From assembly GCA_021229015.1 (NCBI GenBank), contig CM037785.1, positions 390,221 through 454,220 on the forward strand: DNA of 64,000 nucleotides, read 5' to 3'. How positions within the stretch are numbered: the first letter of the stretch is position 1; each line of letters begins with the position of its first letter. The notes beneath the pieces are model-generated. The model saw only the letters and a list, made by a program, of their open reading frames with translations. It was not told the DNA's origin and made no database searches. This document shows positions 1-11,300 of the stretch, one piece after another. Source of the DNA: Solen grandis. Taxonomy: Eukaryota > Mollusca > Bivalvia > Adapedonta > Solenidae. The position numbers were made by a program, and so were the translations under genes.

Positions 1-470
1 TTTAAAAAAAATAAAATTTTCAGTGGTTTCAGAGGGTGTTTTTTAAAAGGTTTCTCCATATACATAAAAGGCAATAACCCCCGCTCCTGGCGGCCATGTT
101 TTTTTACGGATCGGAAAAATTTTGAAACTTGGTGAGGTTGCCCAAGGAAATCTGTATCAAATTTTTTTGAAAATCTGGCATATTTTTTAAGGAGATTTTT
201 TTTAAAGTTTTAAATTTTTTTCTTTTTTTGCCATGGCAACCAGACTTCTACATGGTAAAGTTTATTTTAGCAATTTTGGAGCCTCACCCAAGGAACTTCC
301 TGCCAATTTTCTTTAAAATTTGTCCAGCTTTTCAGAGGGATGTTTTTTAAAGAAAATTGTTGACGACGGAGAGGAAACTGAGGGCGCACGACGGACGACG
401 ACGGATGCGGACGAAGGGGATACAAAAGCTCCCCTTGGCCTTTGTGCTCAGGGAGCTAAAAAATTTTTAT
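1..470 (+). repeat. Degraded 3' part of a dispersed bivalve-type element
   Basis: Two imperfect copies of a tandem unit are visible: the 'tttcagaggg...ttttttaaa' phrase occurs near 27 and again near 333. They are followed by a GACGGACGACGACGG-type stretch and a terminal hairpin at 428-457 (AGCTCCC...GGGAGCT), then TAAAAA. The layout of internal tandem repeats, GACG-rich spacer, hairpin and TAAAAA matches the better copies at 56.7-57.4 kb and 59.4-60.1 kb. The sequence is full of swollen homopolymers, so details are unreliable. The 132-codon open frame at 320-718 has no recognisable domain and is judged fortuitous. Confidence 0.5.
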
Positions 471-480
471 ATTTAGCTTT

Positions 481-1600
481 TTTCTTTCTTTCAGATAATT
501 ATACTAAAGATTTGATCTTTGTTAAAAAAAAAGAGTTAATAACAGAAGTATCAGATTTTAGGGCATTTATGTATTTTGACCATGATGAGATGCCCCTTGA
601 ACGAGTTAATTTGCCATTGAAATCGGTAATTAACATACAGGTTAAATTTTTAATACAATCCATTTTTTTTTTATCATTTTGCCTTCCCTGTAAATTTATC
701 AAAAAAAATTTTCATTGACGTGAAACATATTTGATTTATTGCTGCCATCATGGACAAAATTTTTGTGAAAAACTTAAATGCAAATCTTAATAACTTGTAA
801 AAAAATACTTTTTTATTTGAAAAGGTATTCATAAAGAAATATTTCTGTAACAAATGGGACCCAATTTCAGATTAATGCTTAAAAAAGAGATTTAGAAGGA
901 AAAAACAAATATTTGATTTTTTCGGTTTTGATTGGAAGACCTTGAATTTGACTTGGAAGGTCTTCAATTTGTAAGTTTTGCATACTGCAAAAATAAAGTT
1001 TTTCTTTCAAAAATTAAAGTTTTGACCTTTATATATGGTATCACAAAAAAACCCCAATGATATTGATACAAATTAATGGCGGCCATCTTGGATAATGTGT
1101 TGTGTGTAAACTCCCAAAGTTTATTTAAATTAACAGAGATTTTATACAAAACAGTTTTAAAATAAAGAAATCACACATAACAATATTTCTATCACAAAAA
1201 GTAGTCCTTTGGTAAAAAAAAAATTGCATAAAATGAAAAAAAAGTTGGTAGGAGATATAAAAATTTTGGAGTTTTTTTGTATTTTGCCCCCGAAAGACCT
1301 TGACCTTCCCCTTGAATTTGCTATTGTTGATATAAATTTTGATGTACTTATGGGGGAGTAATAATCAGCAAATTTTTTGAACTAACTCTGTAAAAAATCT
1401 GTAACAAACAGATAAATAATTTCACTGAACTTGCGATTTATGGGGCCATTTTGGACGCCATTTTGGGTTTTCCGGTTGCCCCAGGCTTTGGCAATTTAGC
1501 CGGCATTTTATATATACAGACTTGGGAAAAACATTTTGGTATTAACATTGCTTGTTTCTTTTATGGCCACCCACTCCCAAAACCACGATTGTCACCCCAT
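481..1600 (+). repeat. Left arm of a ~1.1 kb inverted repeat
   Basis: The reverse complement of this segment aligns by eye along its length with 5410-6545. Shared landmarks include GATAATTAT..GAAAG at the outer edge (494 versus 6521), TTATTAACTCTTT, a TTGTTACAGAAATAT stretch, a CCAAGATGG-type motif, GCCGGC and AATGTTA near the inner edge. Divergence is moderate with many small indels. It could be two inverted copies of one dispersed family or a foldback-type element. No coding capacity was recognised in it. Confidence 0.65.
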
Positions 1601-4600
1601 TAAATCTGATATAGTGTATTGATTGATACTATGTTTCAGAATTTTGAAAACTTTTCTGTTTGTAATTTTGTTTCAGTCTAATACCCATGGTGTCCCTAAT
1701 CAAACAATTCAGGCCCTTGATTTAGCTGGAAAAAATTTTAAAACAAAGTATTCAAAGTTTTTTTACATTTTAAATAAAAAAAAAAATTTGTATTATTAAG
1801 CAAAGGGGCAAACCCCCGGTTTGGTTTTTTTTTTTACGGTCATTTATTTTAGAAATTGGTAGAGGGAAATGTGTGCCCTTTAATTTTTTTCCAAATGAAT
1901 AATGATATGGTTTATAAAAAGAATTTTGAAATTTTTTTTTGTAGAGTTTTTAAATGTATCACCCAAACCCCTGGAGACTCTTTTTCCCAAGGGGTAACTT
2001 TGTTCTAGAAATTTATGGTGACCAGAATGCTTTTGGGGGGACTTTTGTAACAAATTAAATTTTGGCATTTTTAAAAACTAAAAAAAAAAGTGCCCAAGAG
2101 GCATCTTTTTTCAGGGATTAACTCATTTAAACAATTAGGGTAGAGGACTTTGAGGTGACCATTGTGCCTTTTAATGAATAGAGCTATCACTAAGGTGTTT
2201 AATACCCCCCAAAAAACGCTTTGCAGGAGAAGGAGGCGGAGCTTTAAAAAATTTCGTTACCAAAAAATTAGCTCACTTTTGCAAACAGTGACTTGAAATA
2301 GGAATACATTGTTATTTTTACATGAAAAAGAATAATTAGGGGAAATTAAAGGTAAGCCCTGTGGGGTTGGGTCATATGTTTGCAGTAACTGAATACGGGC
2401 TGATTCATTTTATTTCTTTATGCAAAGATCCCTTTTTTTAATTATTAATAAATTTGAATTAGTAATAAAGTATTCAGGGTTTTTTGGGTTTAAAAAGGCT
2501 ACTATATTGACAAGCCCCGCCAGTGTTATGGACGTTGTGTGTGAATTCCCTCTATCAAGGTATTAAAAACCCTTCTACATCGGGGAAAAAGCTCTTGATG
2601 GCCAATTTTTGAGAGGGGGGGGTGGTGGTGCAAAAGTATGGTCACCCCTCTCAGTGACTCGGAGGATGAGAAAAAAATTTTCACGCCCAGATACACCAGA
2701 TCCCAAAGCTAAAATGTGAGATGGAACAAAGCAAAAGGATTTGTCCTTTCCCCACAAGGCACATGGAATCGTTCCTGTTGGAAAAACCAGGGCGTGCTTA
2801 AAAATGTGGAAAGACTGCGAGTGTGGACTTAGGGGCTGAGAAAGCTGCAGAGGCGGGAAAAAATATGAGTAAGTACACCAGTTTTTTACCCTGGTTAAAA
2901 TGGTTTGTTTATTTTTTAAAAGAGGCAAAGATGTGACAGTCATTTTAAAATTCCCTGTGGGAAAGGCTTAAATACATGCAGAGCAAGGGAGAAATCTGAA
3001 AATTGATAATCCTGATTTGTCAGTGAAATTCAATACCCCTTAGAAAAAGGGCTGGTCAGAAAGTTTAGCACGTGGTAATCCTTAATGTGCAAATAAAAGC
3101 GTCGTTATATGAAAGGCTGTATTGGACTGTAGACATAAAAATACTCTTTTATTTAAGTACAATGTACCTTTGAAGCCAGTCTGTTGCATGAAAAGTTTTT
3201 AAAAAGGGAAAAAATTTTATTTACTTTTGATTTGAAATCGCGTTCATCATTTGATTTTTTTGTTAATCTTGTATATTTTTAGGTTTTTCTGGGTGCTAAA
3301 AAAAAGGTATTTTGTTTTAAACGTTCTGCCTTTGGGTTTCAGTAGCGGGGTAATTTTCCAAAAATTTTGAGGAGAAGTGTGAAATATTGACGTTCTGGGG
3401 TTTACAGATGTCATGATTTAAGACAATGGTTTTAGGGGGGCAAAACATTTAGTTCCGCATGTTGTTAGGCTCAGCGTGTCAGGAGGGATCAAACAAATTT
3501 TGGTTTCATTTGACGAAAGAAAAAAGCATTTGGGAATCTAGAAAATATTATAGGGTGGGCTATTTAGGGAACTCCCAAAACAGTACTTTGTTATTCAGTT
3601 AGACTAGAAGTTGTAGTGTTTTTTTTTTTGAAATTTTAAAGGGTTAGCCCGAGGCTTTTTACTCATACCTGATGTGACTGGCTTGTTTAATTGGTCAGTT
3701 GTTCCCTATATTTGGAAGCGCCAGTAAGGTCACATCTGAGGTTTATCAGAAATGTTGTTTGGTGGAAAGGTCTTGAATACTTTAAAATTTGTCAGTTGAC
3801 GTACAAAAAGCTAGGTGCACAGACACAGTGGGGCTTGTGGTATTTTTCTTTGATAGTGAGAATCGCGGTGGTCAGTGATGAAATTTTTTGAGTCAACCGG
3901 GAGAGAGTTGGCAGCTGTGTTCAGGGGTTTTTAAGTCTGTTGAGTTTTACGGGAAAACAATCAATGTAAAGACGATGATAAAAGTGTTTAAATTTTGAGT
4001 GGGTAGAAAAAGTCAAATTTAAAACAATTGCAGAAAAAATTGGTGCGTTTGCAGTCAAAAAAATATTTTGACCCAACATGGTTCTGGGGGAGTAATGTGC
4101 ATGCAGAAAAGCTAAGTAGGTGCTGGGGTTGATAAGGTAGTTTTTAAAAATTACCTTGATGTTTTGGGGCCCAATCCCGTTGATGGGTTTTTGCGTTTGA
4201 TTTATATCGTCAAATTAAATTTTTAAAGTTTATAAGTGTAAAGGTTCAATTTAGATATTGGTGCCCATTATGTGGTGTGGATGCATTTAAACAAAATGGA
4301 CAGGGGAAAAAAAAAACTGGTTAGTGCCACCCCGAATTTGTTTTTTGTATACTAAAACTTGCGTAAGTGCGGGGACTTATTTGGGTTTTCCTATTGAAAA
4401 TTCAGCACCATTTTGGCCTTTTTTTCCTAGGGAAAAAGTTTGGAGTTTGTAAATATTCCTATGATTTAAAAATAGGGCGATTAATGGAGAAGTCGGGGGA
4501 AAAAAAGGCGTTTTTGACGGGTTTTTGAGTTTGGTTTTCTAGTTTTAAAAAAAATGATAATGTAAAAGGAAAATGATGTTAGTTAGCGGCATTTTTAAAT

Positions 4601-5409
4601 TTTCAGGCTAAAATCTGAAGAGTGTATTTAGGACAAGGTGACAAAACGATTTTCCCCAGTGGGACATTCGGGGCGTTACCAGACAAAGGTCTACATCTGC
4701 AATATCAAAAAGTAAATATTTATCATATGATGGCTTTTTAATTTACATCTAAAGGGGATCTGAGTACCTGCTTCATATAAATTTGGAATTGTATCTTACA
4801 GATTTTATTGAGAAAAAAATTTTCCCATTTAGGCTTCAGCATTTTTATATAGTATAAAAGGGGGTACTAACTTAAAAGGCTGACGCCTACGAAAATGCAT
4901 TTGTTTTAAACATGCTGAAGTCAGAAAAAAAATTTTGACTAAACAGTCTGTAAAAAGGGCCCATTATCTAAAAAAAACCTTAAAGAACTTTGTCGTAATA
5001 GTGCATTCTAATGTTTGATTGTTATAGAGATTTGTGTTGATTTTATTGGTACTCTGGTTTTTAAGATTTTTGTGCATTAATTTGTAATGATGTTAAGTTT
5101 TAGATTATTATTTTTTTAGATATTAGAAAAAAAAAAAATATCGGTAAAGGTTAGGGAAAAGATTGTTCAAAAAAGGGGTGAGGTTTTAGCATGCCCCTTA
5201 CGCTATGTTGAGGCGGTTTATGGTGGGTACAAGGAGACTGTAAGATTCAATGTTTCGTTAAGGCCCTTTTGATAGGAAAACATTGTCTTAACTTAATGAT
5301 ATATAAGAATAAGCCTCTTAGTTATAAAAGTGCTAGTGAGTGTATTATTGAAGGCTGCAACCTTTTACTGGAGATATAAACTGGGTTTTTTTCCCATCTT
5401 TAAAGGGCG
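1601..5409. other. Spacer between inverted-repeat arms, nothing recognised
   Basis: About 3.8 kb of AT-rich, homopolymer-laden sequence. No open frame shows a domain, and no tRNA, SINE head or clear tandem repeat was seen. The open frames at 2575-2943 (minus) and 3691-3891 (plus) look like chance frames. Heavy runs of G, C, A and T suggest low consensus quality, so a decayed element could be hidden here. Confidence 0.4.
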
Positions 5410-6545
5410 TGTAGAGTGCAATCAGTGGGTTTTGAGAGTTGGGGGGGCCCTAAATTTTAGAAAAGCAATGTTATATCCAAAAAATATTCGCCATTTTTTT
5501 ACTATATGAAAACTGCCGGCAAAAAATTGCCAAGCCTGGTACGGACTCGAAGTAAAAAGATGGCGTCCAAGATGGCCCCCATGAATCGCAAGTTTAGTAA
5601 AAATATTTTTCGTTATTTACAGATTTATTTACAGAGGTAGTTCAAATTTTTCATGATTATTACCCCTTCCATAATGACATCAAATTAAAAACAACAATGG
5701 AAAATTAAAGGTAAAGGGTTTTCAGTGTCAAAGTACAAAAATACCCCAAAATTTTTGATATCCTTTTTCCTACTTTTTCTCTTTTTTATGCATTTTTATA
5801 CTCAAAGGACTATTTTTTAGTGACGAAATATCGTTATGTTGTTTTCTTATTTATGTTGTGTTTAGATTAGTTAAATTTTTGGATTTTTACCACATACAAT
5901 TACCCAAAAGATGGTTGCTTTCAATTGCTGTATCAAGGAGCATTGGTTTTCTTGATAAATCCCAAATAAAGGCCCCAATCTTGGGTGTTTGAAAGAAATT
6001 ATTTATTTTTGATTATGCAAAGTTTACAATTTGTTGCCCTTTAAAAGTCCAAGTTAAAAGGTCATTCAAAGGTCAAAACACATGAAATCCCCCAGATTTT
6101 TTTATTTTCTCTCAAAATTCTCTTTTATGCTTTAATGCTGAAATTGATCAAATTTGTTACAGAAATATTGCTTTAGCATCCTTCTCAAAAAAAAAAGTTT
6201 TTTTTTATATTTTACAAGTTAAAAGTTTATGCATCTATATTTTTGTTTCAAAAATGATTCTGCCCTTTATGGTGGCACTATTTTAATTATTTTTAAATTG
6301 ACACTGAAATTTTGTTGAAAAATTTTTACAGGTAAGGCTAAAATGTAAATAAAAAAAGTATTTTATTAATTTTAGCCTGATGTGAAATTACAGATTTCAA
6401 TGGAAAATTAACAGTCATTTTTAAAGGTTCATTCAGCAGGGTTTAAATTAAATCCCCCAAAAATTTGTCTTCTTTTATTAACTCTTTTACTTTAAAATTT
6501 TTACCTAGTTCATAACCCGAGATAATTATCTGAAAGAATAAAAAA
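5410..6545 (-). repeat. Right arm of the ~1.1 kb inverted repeat
   Basis: This is the inverted counterpart of 481-1600. Matching blocks include the phrase around GATGGCGTCCAAGATGG at 5560-5578, the TTACAGAGGTAGTTCAAA stretch near 5630, and GATAATTATCTGAAAGAA at 6521-6538. The two arms are nearly equal in length. The 5' hairpins of an array-type element begin ~130 bp outside its right edge. Confidence 0.65.
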
Positions 6546-6671
6546 ATGTAAATATTTTCTTTTTAATTTTTTTATTGTTTTTTTTTTACACTCTTGAAGA
6601 AAAACTTCTTAACATTCAATTGTTGCCCAAAAAATGTATCTTTATGGCGTTTAAATGGTCATTGGACATTC

Positions 6672-6772
6672 ATTAGGACTTTCTGCCTAGGGCTGAAAGT
6701 CCTATTGGGTTTGTACTGTTTTTTTTTTTGGGGACTTCTGCCTACTGGCGAAAGCCCTATTGGGTTTGTACT
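6672..6772 (+). repeat. Two 50-bp hairpin repeats (family A 5' terminus)
   Basis: Two degraded copies of the unit AGGACTTTCTGC - short loop - GCAGAAAGTCCT - ATTGGGTTTGT (near 6674 and 6729). They are the same repeat that precedes the large array units at 18.3, 24.1, 27.1, 33.1 and 38.8 kb, so they mark the start of another unit of that family here. Confidence 0.75.
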
Positions 6773-8420
6773 TTTTTTTTAAATTTTATTCTTCTTCTTT
6801 TATTTTTCTTTTTTTTTTCCCTCTTATATTGTTTTAAATTTTAGGTGTTCCCATTGATCAGAAACAATAAAAATTTTAGGGCATATTTTTCAAACCTGAG
6901 CTTTGGGAGAATGAATTTCATATTCATTGCGCATATAACGTCAGTTCGAGTCGGTAAAAAAGTTTGTACGCGGTCTACAGCCATTTTTTCTGGCCCAATT
7001 TTTCATAAAATTTCAAGAATTGTTGTTGGGGCTCTAGTTTCCCTTTCGGTGTCGTTTTACCATATTCGAAAAGGCAAAAGTTTTTTTTTTTGGCGAACCC
7101 AAGATTCGAACTAATGCGTAAAAATTTCAAATGGTAAAAAAATCGTATAAAATGACGTATGAGGTGAAAAAAATTTTTAATTTTTAGTTTTAAAATTTTA
7201 ATGTTAAAAACGCCCAAAGCATTTTTAAAAAACCAATAGCATATGCTTCAGTAGAAATTTTGCATTTAAAAAAGAAAATGGTTCAATGGCCAATCCAAGA
7301 TTCGAACCTTGACATAAAATTTAAAATCGAAAAAAATTGCTTCCAGGTCATTAGAAAGCTGATTTTGGACTAAATATAAATCTCGGGTTTCTTTTTATTT
7401 GAAAAGATAAACCCCAAATGACGTACATGACTATAATGCAAAAAAAACTTTCGTATTAAAACTTTGGGTTTTTTAAACCTGTAGGCTTCATTTTTGTATG
7501 ATTTGCTTGAAATTTTGTCTGAATTTTGCAGTATTAGATTTATGGGCCATGCCACTTTGTTTTCGGCAAATCCAAAGGTCAAGGTCATTATCATTATGGC
7601 TTTTTCTTGGGCCCTTTAAAATATCTCAAAAACGGAAAATATTCTATCGAGACACTATGCGTAAAATTTGTGTGCTTAAAAAGCCCTTTTCAGTGTTTTT
7701 TTTTTTTGGACATTCAGGTTGAATTGGTTGAGTTATGGCGGAAAAAAATAGGAAAATTTGGAAACCCCCAGTGTGTTTAACGTTTATACCTCAAAAACCC
7801 TTTGATTTTTCAAAATTGATGATGAATATTTTTGTAGAGAATGTTTGGCCGTTTTTTGATGCAAAAGTTTAATGTTGGCCAAAGATTGATGGAGTAATGG
7901 GAAAAATGAAATTCTTTGTATGTGTTTTGGGAAATTTTTCATTTTAAAGGTGGTTTAAGTGCTTGTATCTCAAAAAGTATTAATAATATCCAAACAAAAA
8001 GGGTGAAATTGGGAGAATTTTCAGACGATTATTTTGGTCCCTTAAGTTTTGAAATTGAACAAAGAATGGGGAAGTTAAATCAAAAAATTTAAACATGTAG
8101 AATTTCGCGATTCTGTGGGTTGTCAAACTTTTAAGGCTATATCTAAAACCCTCTTAGAAATAAGCCCACACCTTAAGAAGTGAGTGTAGGAATTTTAAAG
8201 ACGATTATTTTGGTATTAGTTTTTTAAAATTGATTAAATAAAAGGGGAAATTTACTCAAAAATACGAATAAAAACCCAAGTGTAAGAATTTTCGAAAAAT
8301 ACCCTACTTTCGTTTTCCTTAAATTTAAAGCATTTGGGAAAATATGAAAGTTTACGCTATGTATTGTAAATTTAAATCGAAAAAAAAAACATTTTACTTA
8401 TATCTTTTGATATTACTAGC
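6773..8420 (+). mobile_element. Degraded family A array unit
   Basis: After the hairpins the sequence runs through a TCTTCTTC-rich lead and one sub-repeat with the family landmarks: GTACGCGGTCTACAGCC at ~6966, a CCAAGATTCGAAC motif near 7100, and a second 'ccaagattcgaacc' near 7300. The part from ~7590 onward resembles 42.6-42.8 kb (ATCAAAAACG.TAAATATT..ATCGAGAC and GTTGAATYRGTTGAGTTAT). The end near 8413 reads TACTAG. No protein is encoded. Confidence 0.55.
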
Positions 8421-8439
8421 AAAACAAGCGTCCCCCTTT

Positions 8440-8727
8440 CCGGTCCCCGAGTGGTTTTAGAGCGTCCGCCTGGGGAGCGGAAGGTCGTGGGTTCACCCCC
8501 GCCCCGACAACCAAAGTCGTAAAAATGGAACTGTTATAGTCCCTTGTTGGGCGCTCAGATATAAGGGTATTTGCAGGATGGTTAGCTGGGTATCGGTGAT
8601 GTGACGGGGTGTGGTATCAGGCCACATGTTACGGGTGATACTGCGTGTGGTAGTGGGATACCGCATAAAGTAGACACGGACGGCTGAATTACTGTCGGTG
8701 GGCTTTAAAACCCCAACAAACAAACTG
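8440..8727 (+). mobile_element. tRNA-derived SINE
   Basis: The head (about 8442-8509) is tRNA-like. It has an A-box-like stretch (GAGTGGTTTTAGAGCG), a GGGGAGCGGAAGG anticodon-arm region and a B box in GTCGTGGGTTCACCCC. It leads into a body (AAAGTCGTAAAAATGGAACT...) and an ACAAACAAAC tail. The same head and body, in reverse, recur at 44.8 kb and body-only copies elsewhere. It is a retroposon, not a functional tRNA gene: the acceptor stem does not pair well and it is fused to the body. Confidence 0.75.
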
Positions 8728-8937
8728 ATATCTTTTAGGCAGGTTTATACCCCGTTTCTCACACGAGGGTGCACACTGGCGCATTTTGACATCTTTTGCA
8801 AACGTTTATTAAAGTTGCTTAAATAATCAGTTTATGATAAACATTTACATAAGAAGAGGAGTTTCGGGAAATTTTTGCAAAGGGACCCCTGGGGAAAAAA
8901 AAAAGATGCTAAATTAAATACTAAAATACAAATATAG

Positions 8938-9165
8938 TTTATTAGGTTTAACGTCCCACCGACTTTTTTTAAAGTTTTTGGAGACAATGTCTATTGAGAC
9001 AAATGTAGTGTTTTCACATGCCAGTATCACGTGTAGCATTTGGGCATGATCCCACCCCAGTCTATTACCCGGGGAACGGGGCCCTCAGCCCTGGAATACC
9101 CCTTATAAGTGAGCGCTAACAAGGGGAGCTATACCAGTCCTTGTTTACGAATTTTGGTAAATACA
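8938..9165 (-). mobile_element. SINE copy, body only
   Basis: Read on the plus strand it starts TTTAACGTCCCACC, continues with TTTTGGAGACAATGTCTA..GAGACA and ends with AGCGCTAACAAGGGGAGCTATACCAGTCC. This is the reverse complement of the SINE body at 8510-8727. The tRNA head is not identifiable. Confidence 0.6.
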
Positions 9166-9779
9166 AGAATTGAAAAAATTTGATATACGTTTTTAAAAAC
9201 TTATGTCAGTGTTTTCGTTTGTTTGGGTTTTTCCGGGGTATTCCTAGCCTTGATATCTTCGCTAAACCCCGACTTTTTAAACGTTATTTTTTACAATTTG
9301 TTTTTTCCCTTAATGTCAACAGTTGATTTTTTTCTGATTTCTCAATAATTAAAACAAGATAAATAACTAAACAAGAAAGTCAGTGAACTAAAGATGCTCC
9401 CGAAGAACGTCATTGTTACAAAAAAGGGCCCTTGGTCAATGGGTGGGAGGTTGTTGAACCCCCAGTCCTAAATCATATCTATTCTCCTCATCAGAGAGAT
9501 GTTTTACCAACTTTATTTGGAGATTGTAACAGTTTATATTTAATATGTAATACGTTTTTCTCATCAGATTTTTCTTGTTTTTTTTTAATTTTTTAAACTA
9601 AAAAAAATTTAAAGTCATACTTTCAATGTGTGCTCATTCAAGAGGAAACCAACACTTTTGACATATAAAGGGATATTTGAAATAGTGTTAAGGCCCTAAA
9701 CAAAAATTAGCTTAATGATTATGTTTGACATTATAGCTTTTTAAATTTTTTGGGGGGTTTTTGTTTAATGATATCTCCG
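9166..9779. other. No recognisable feature
   Basis: AT-rich sequence with homopolymer runs. No repeat, RNA gene or coding frame could be supported. Confidence 0.4.
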
Positions 9780-11300
9780 TTAAATTAGGCAAATGACATG
9801 AATATTAGTCAACAACAGGGTGTAGGGGCCATAACTCTCTTAAAAATTGAAAACCCCAGGTCCGTCGACGTAGCGTATCTATCTTGGAAAATAAAGTTCT
9901 AAAGTTTCATTGAATTAAGCCATTATTTCCTGAGAAATAGCCCGGACAAGAATAGAAACATGAACTATAGGCAAAAAGTCAAGGGGCCTAACTCTGAAAA
10001 AAATTTGGGGGGGGGAACCCAGGTCCCCCACGATAGCTTTCCCATCTTGGTGATAAAGCTTCCTTAAAGTTTTGTTAAATTCAACCATTAGCCCGGGAAA
10101 AATACCCCGGACAAGAACCTGCAATATGCTTGGGCCCAAAAAAGTAAAGGGGGCCCTTAAAACTCTTTGAAAAATTTGGAAAGGGGTCTGTGACGATATG
10201 CGATCTCCTCTTGGTAATAAAGTTCCCCCATAAAGTTTCATTAAATTAAAGCCTTAGTTCCTGAGAAATACCCCCGGCAAAATCAGCAATATGTACTTAG
10301 GCCAAAAATCAAGGGGGCCTAACTTGTGAAAAATTGAGGAACCAGGTACCCCGCGATATGCATCTACTTTTGGTAATAAAGCCCCAAAAAGTTTTGTTAA
10401 TTCAAGCCTTATTTCCCTGAGAAATAGGGGGAAAGAATAGCAATTTGTATGGCAAAAAGTAAAAGGGGCCCTTAACTTTTAAAAAAATTTGGGAAATCGG
10501 GTCATGCTGACGATATCCCATCCCCTCTTGGAAATTTAAAGCTTCCCAAAAAAGTTTCGCTGAATTCAAGCCATTATTTCCCTGAGAAAACCCCGGAAAA
10601 GAATAGCAATTGTATTTAGGGGGAAAAAGTCAAGGGCAAACTCTGTAAAAAAATTGGGGAACCCAGGTCACCCCGACGATATGCGTATTACTCTTGGTGA
10701 TAAAGTTCCCAAAAATTTTCTTTAAATTAAAAAGCCATTAATTCCTGAGAATACCCCGGACAAGAATATGCATATAAAACATGGGCCCAAAAAGTAAAGG
10801 GGCCAAAACTCTGTGAAAATGAGGAACCAGGTCCCCCGACGATAGCGTATTATTTGGTGATAAAGTTCCTAAAGTTTGTTGAATAACCCTTTTAATTCCT
10901 GGAAATAGCCCGGACAAGATCATGAAATTTGAACTTAGGCCAAAAAGAAAAGGGGCCTTAACTCTGTAAAAAATTTTAGGAATGGGGTCATGCTGACATA
11001 TGCGCATCCCTTTGGTAATAAAGTTCCCATAAAGTTTCGTTGAATTCAACCCTTTTTCCTGAGAAATACCCCGGGGAAAAGAATCATGAAATATGTACTA
11101 TAGGCCAAAAGTCAATGGGCCAAAAACTCTGTGAAAAATTTGGGAAATGGGTCATGCGACGATATGGCATTTCTTGGTAATAAAGCTTCCCATAATTTTC
11201 GTTGAATTAAGCCGTTATTTTGGAAAAATAGTCCGGAAAAGGGAAAAAGTGGAGGACGAAGGACGGACGGCGAACGGAAGCGAAGCGGCGACTATATGCG
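9780..11300 (+). repeat. ~160-bp tandem repeat array
   Basis: About nine copies of a unit containing AAGTTTCGTTGAATTCAAGCC, CCTGAGAAATACCCCGGACAAGAA, AAAAGTCAAGGGGCC and AACTCTGTGAAAAATT. The CCTGAGAAATA landmark falls near 9929, 10092, 10260, 10416, 10582, 10744, 10899, 11059 and 11221, giving a period of ~155-168 bp. The array stops in a GGACGGACGGCGAACGGA-type spacer (~11248-11290), the kind of tail that closes other dispersed elements in this window. It is probably the core of a non-autonomous mobile element. Minus-strand open frames across it (9915-10241, 10738-11049) are by-products of the repeat. Confidence 0.8.

Noticed and set aside
2575..2943. 122-codon minus-strand frame
   Set aside because: Low-complexity, Pro/Ser/Phe-rich translation of G/C runs in poor-quality sequence, with no domain and no second copy.
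8440..8510. Functional tRNA gene
   Set aside because: A and B boxes are present but the acceptor stem does not pair and the sequence continues into a SINE body shared with other copies.
9915..11049. Two minus-strand open frames of ~105 codons
   Set aside because: They lie in the 160-bp tandem array and repeat the same peptide; a by-product of the repeat and of consensus errors.
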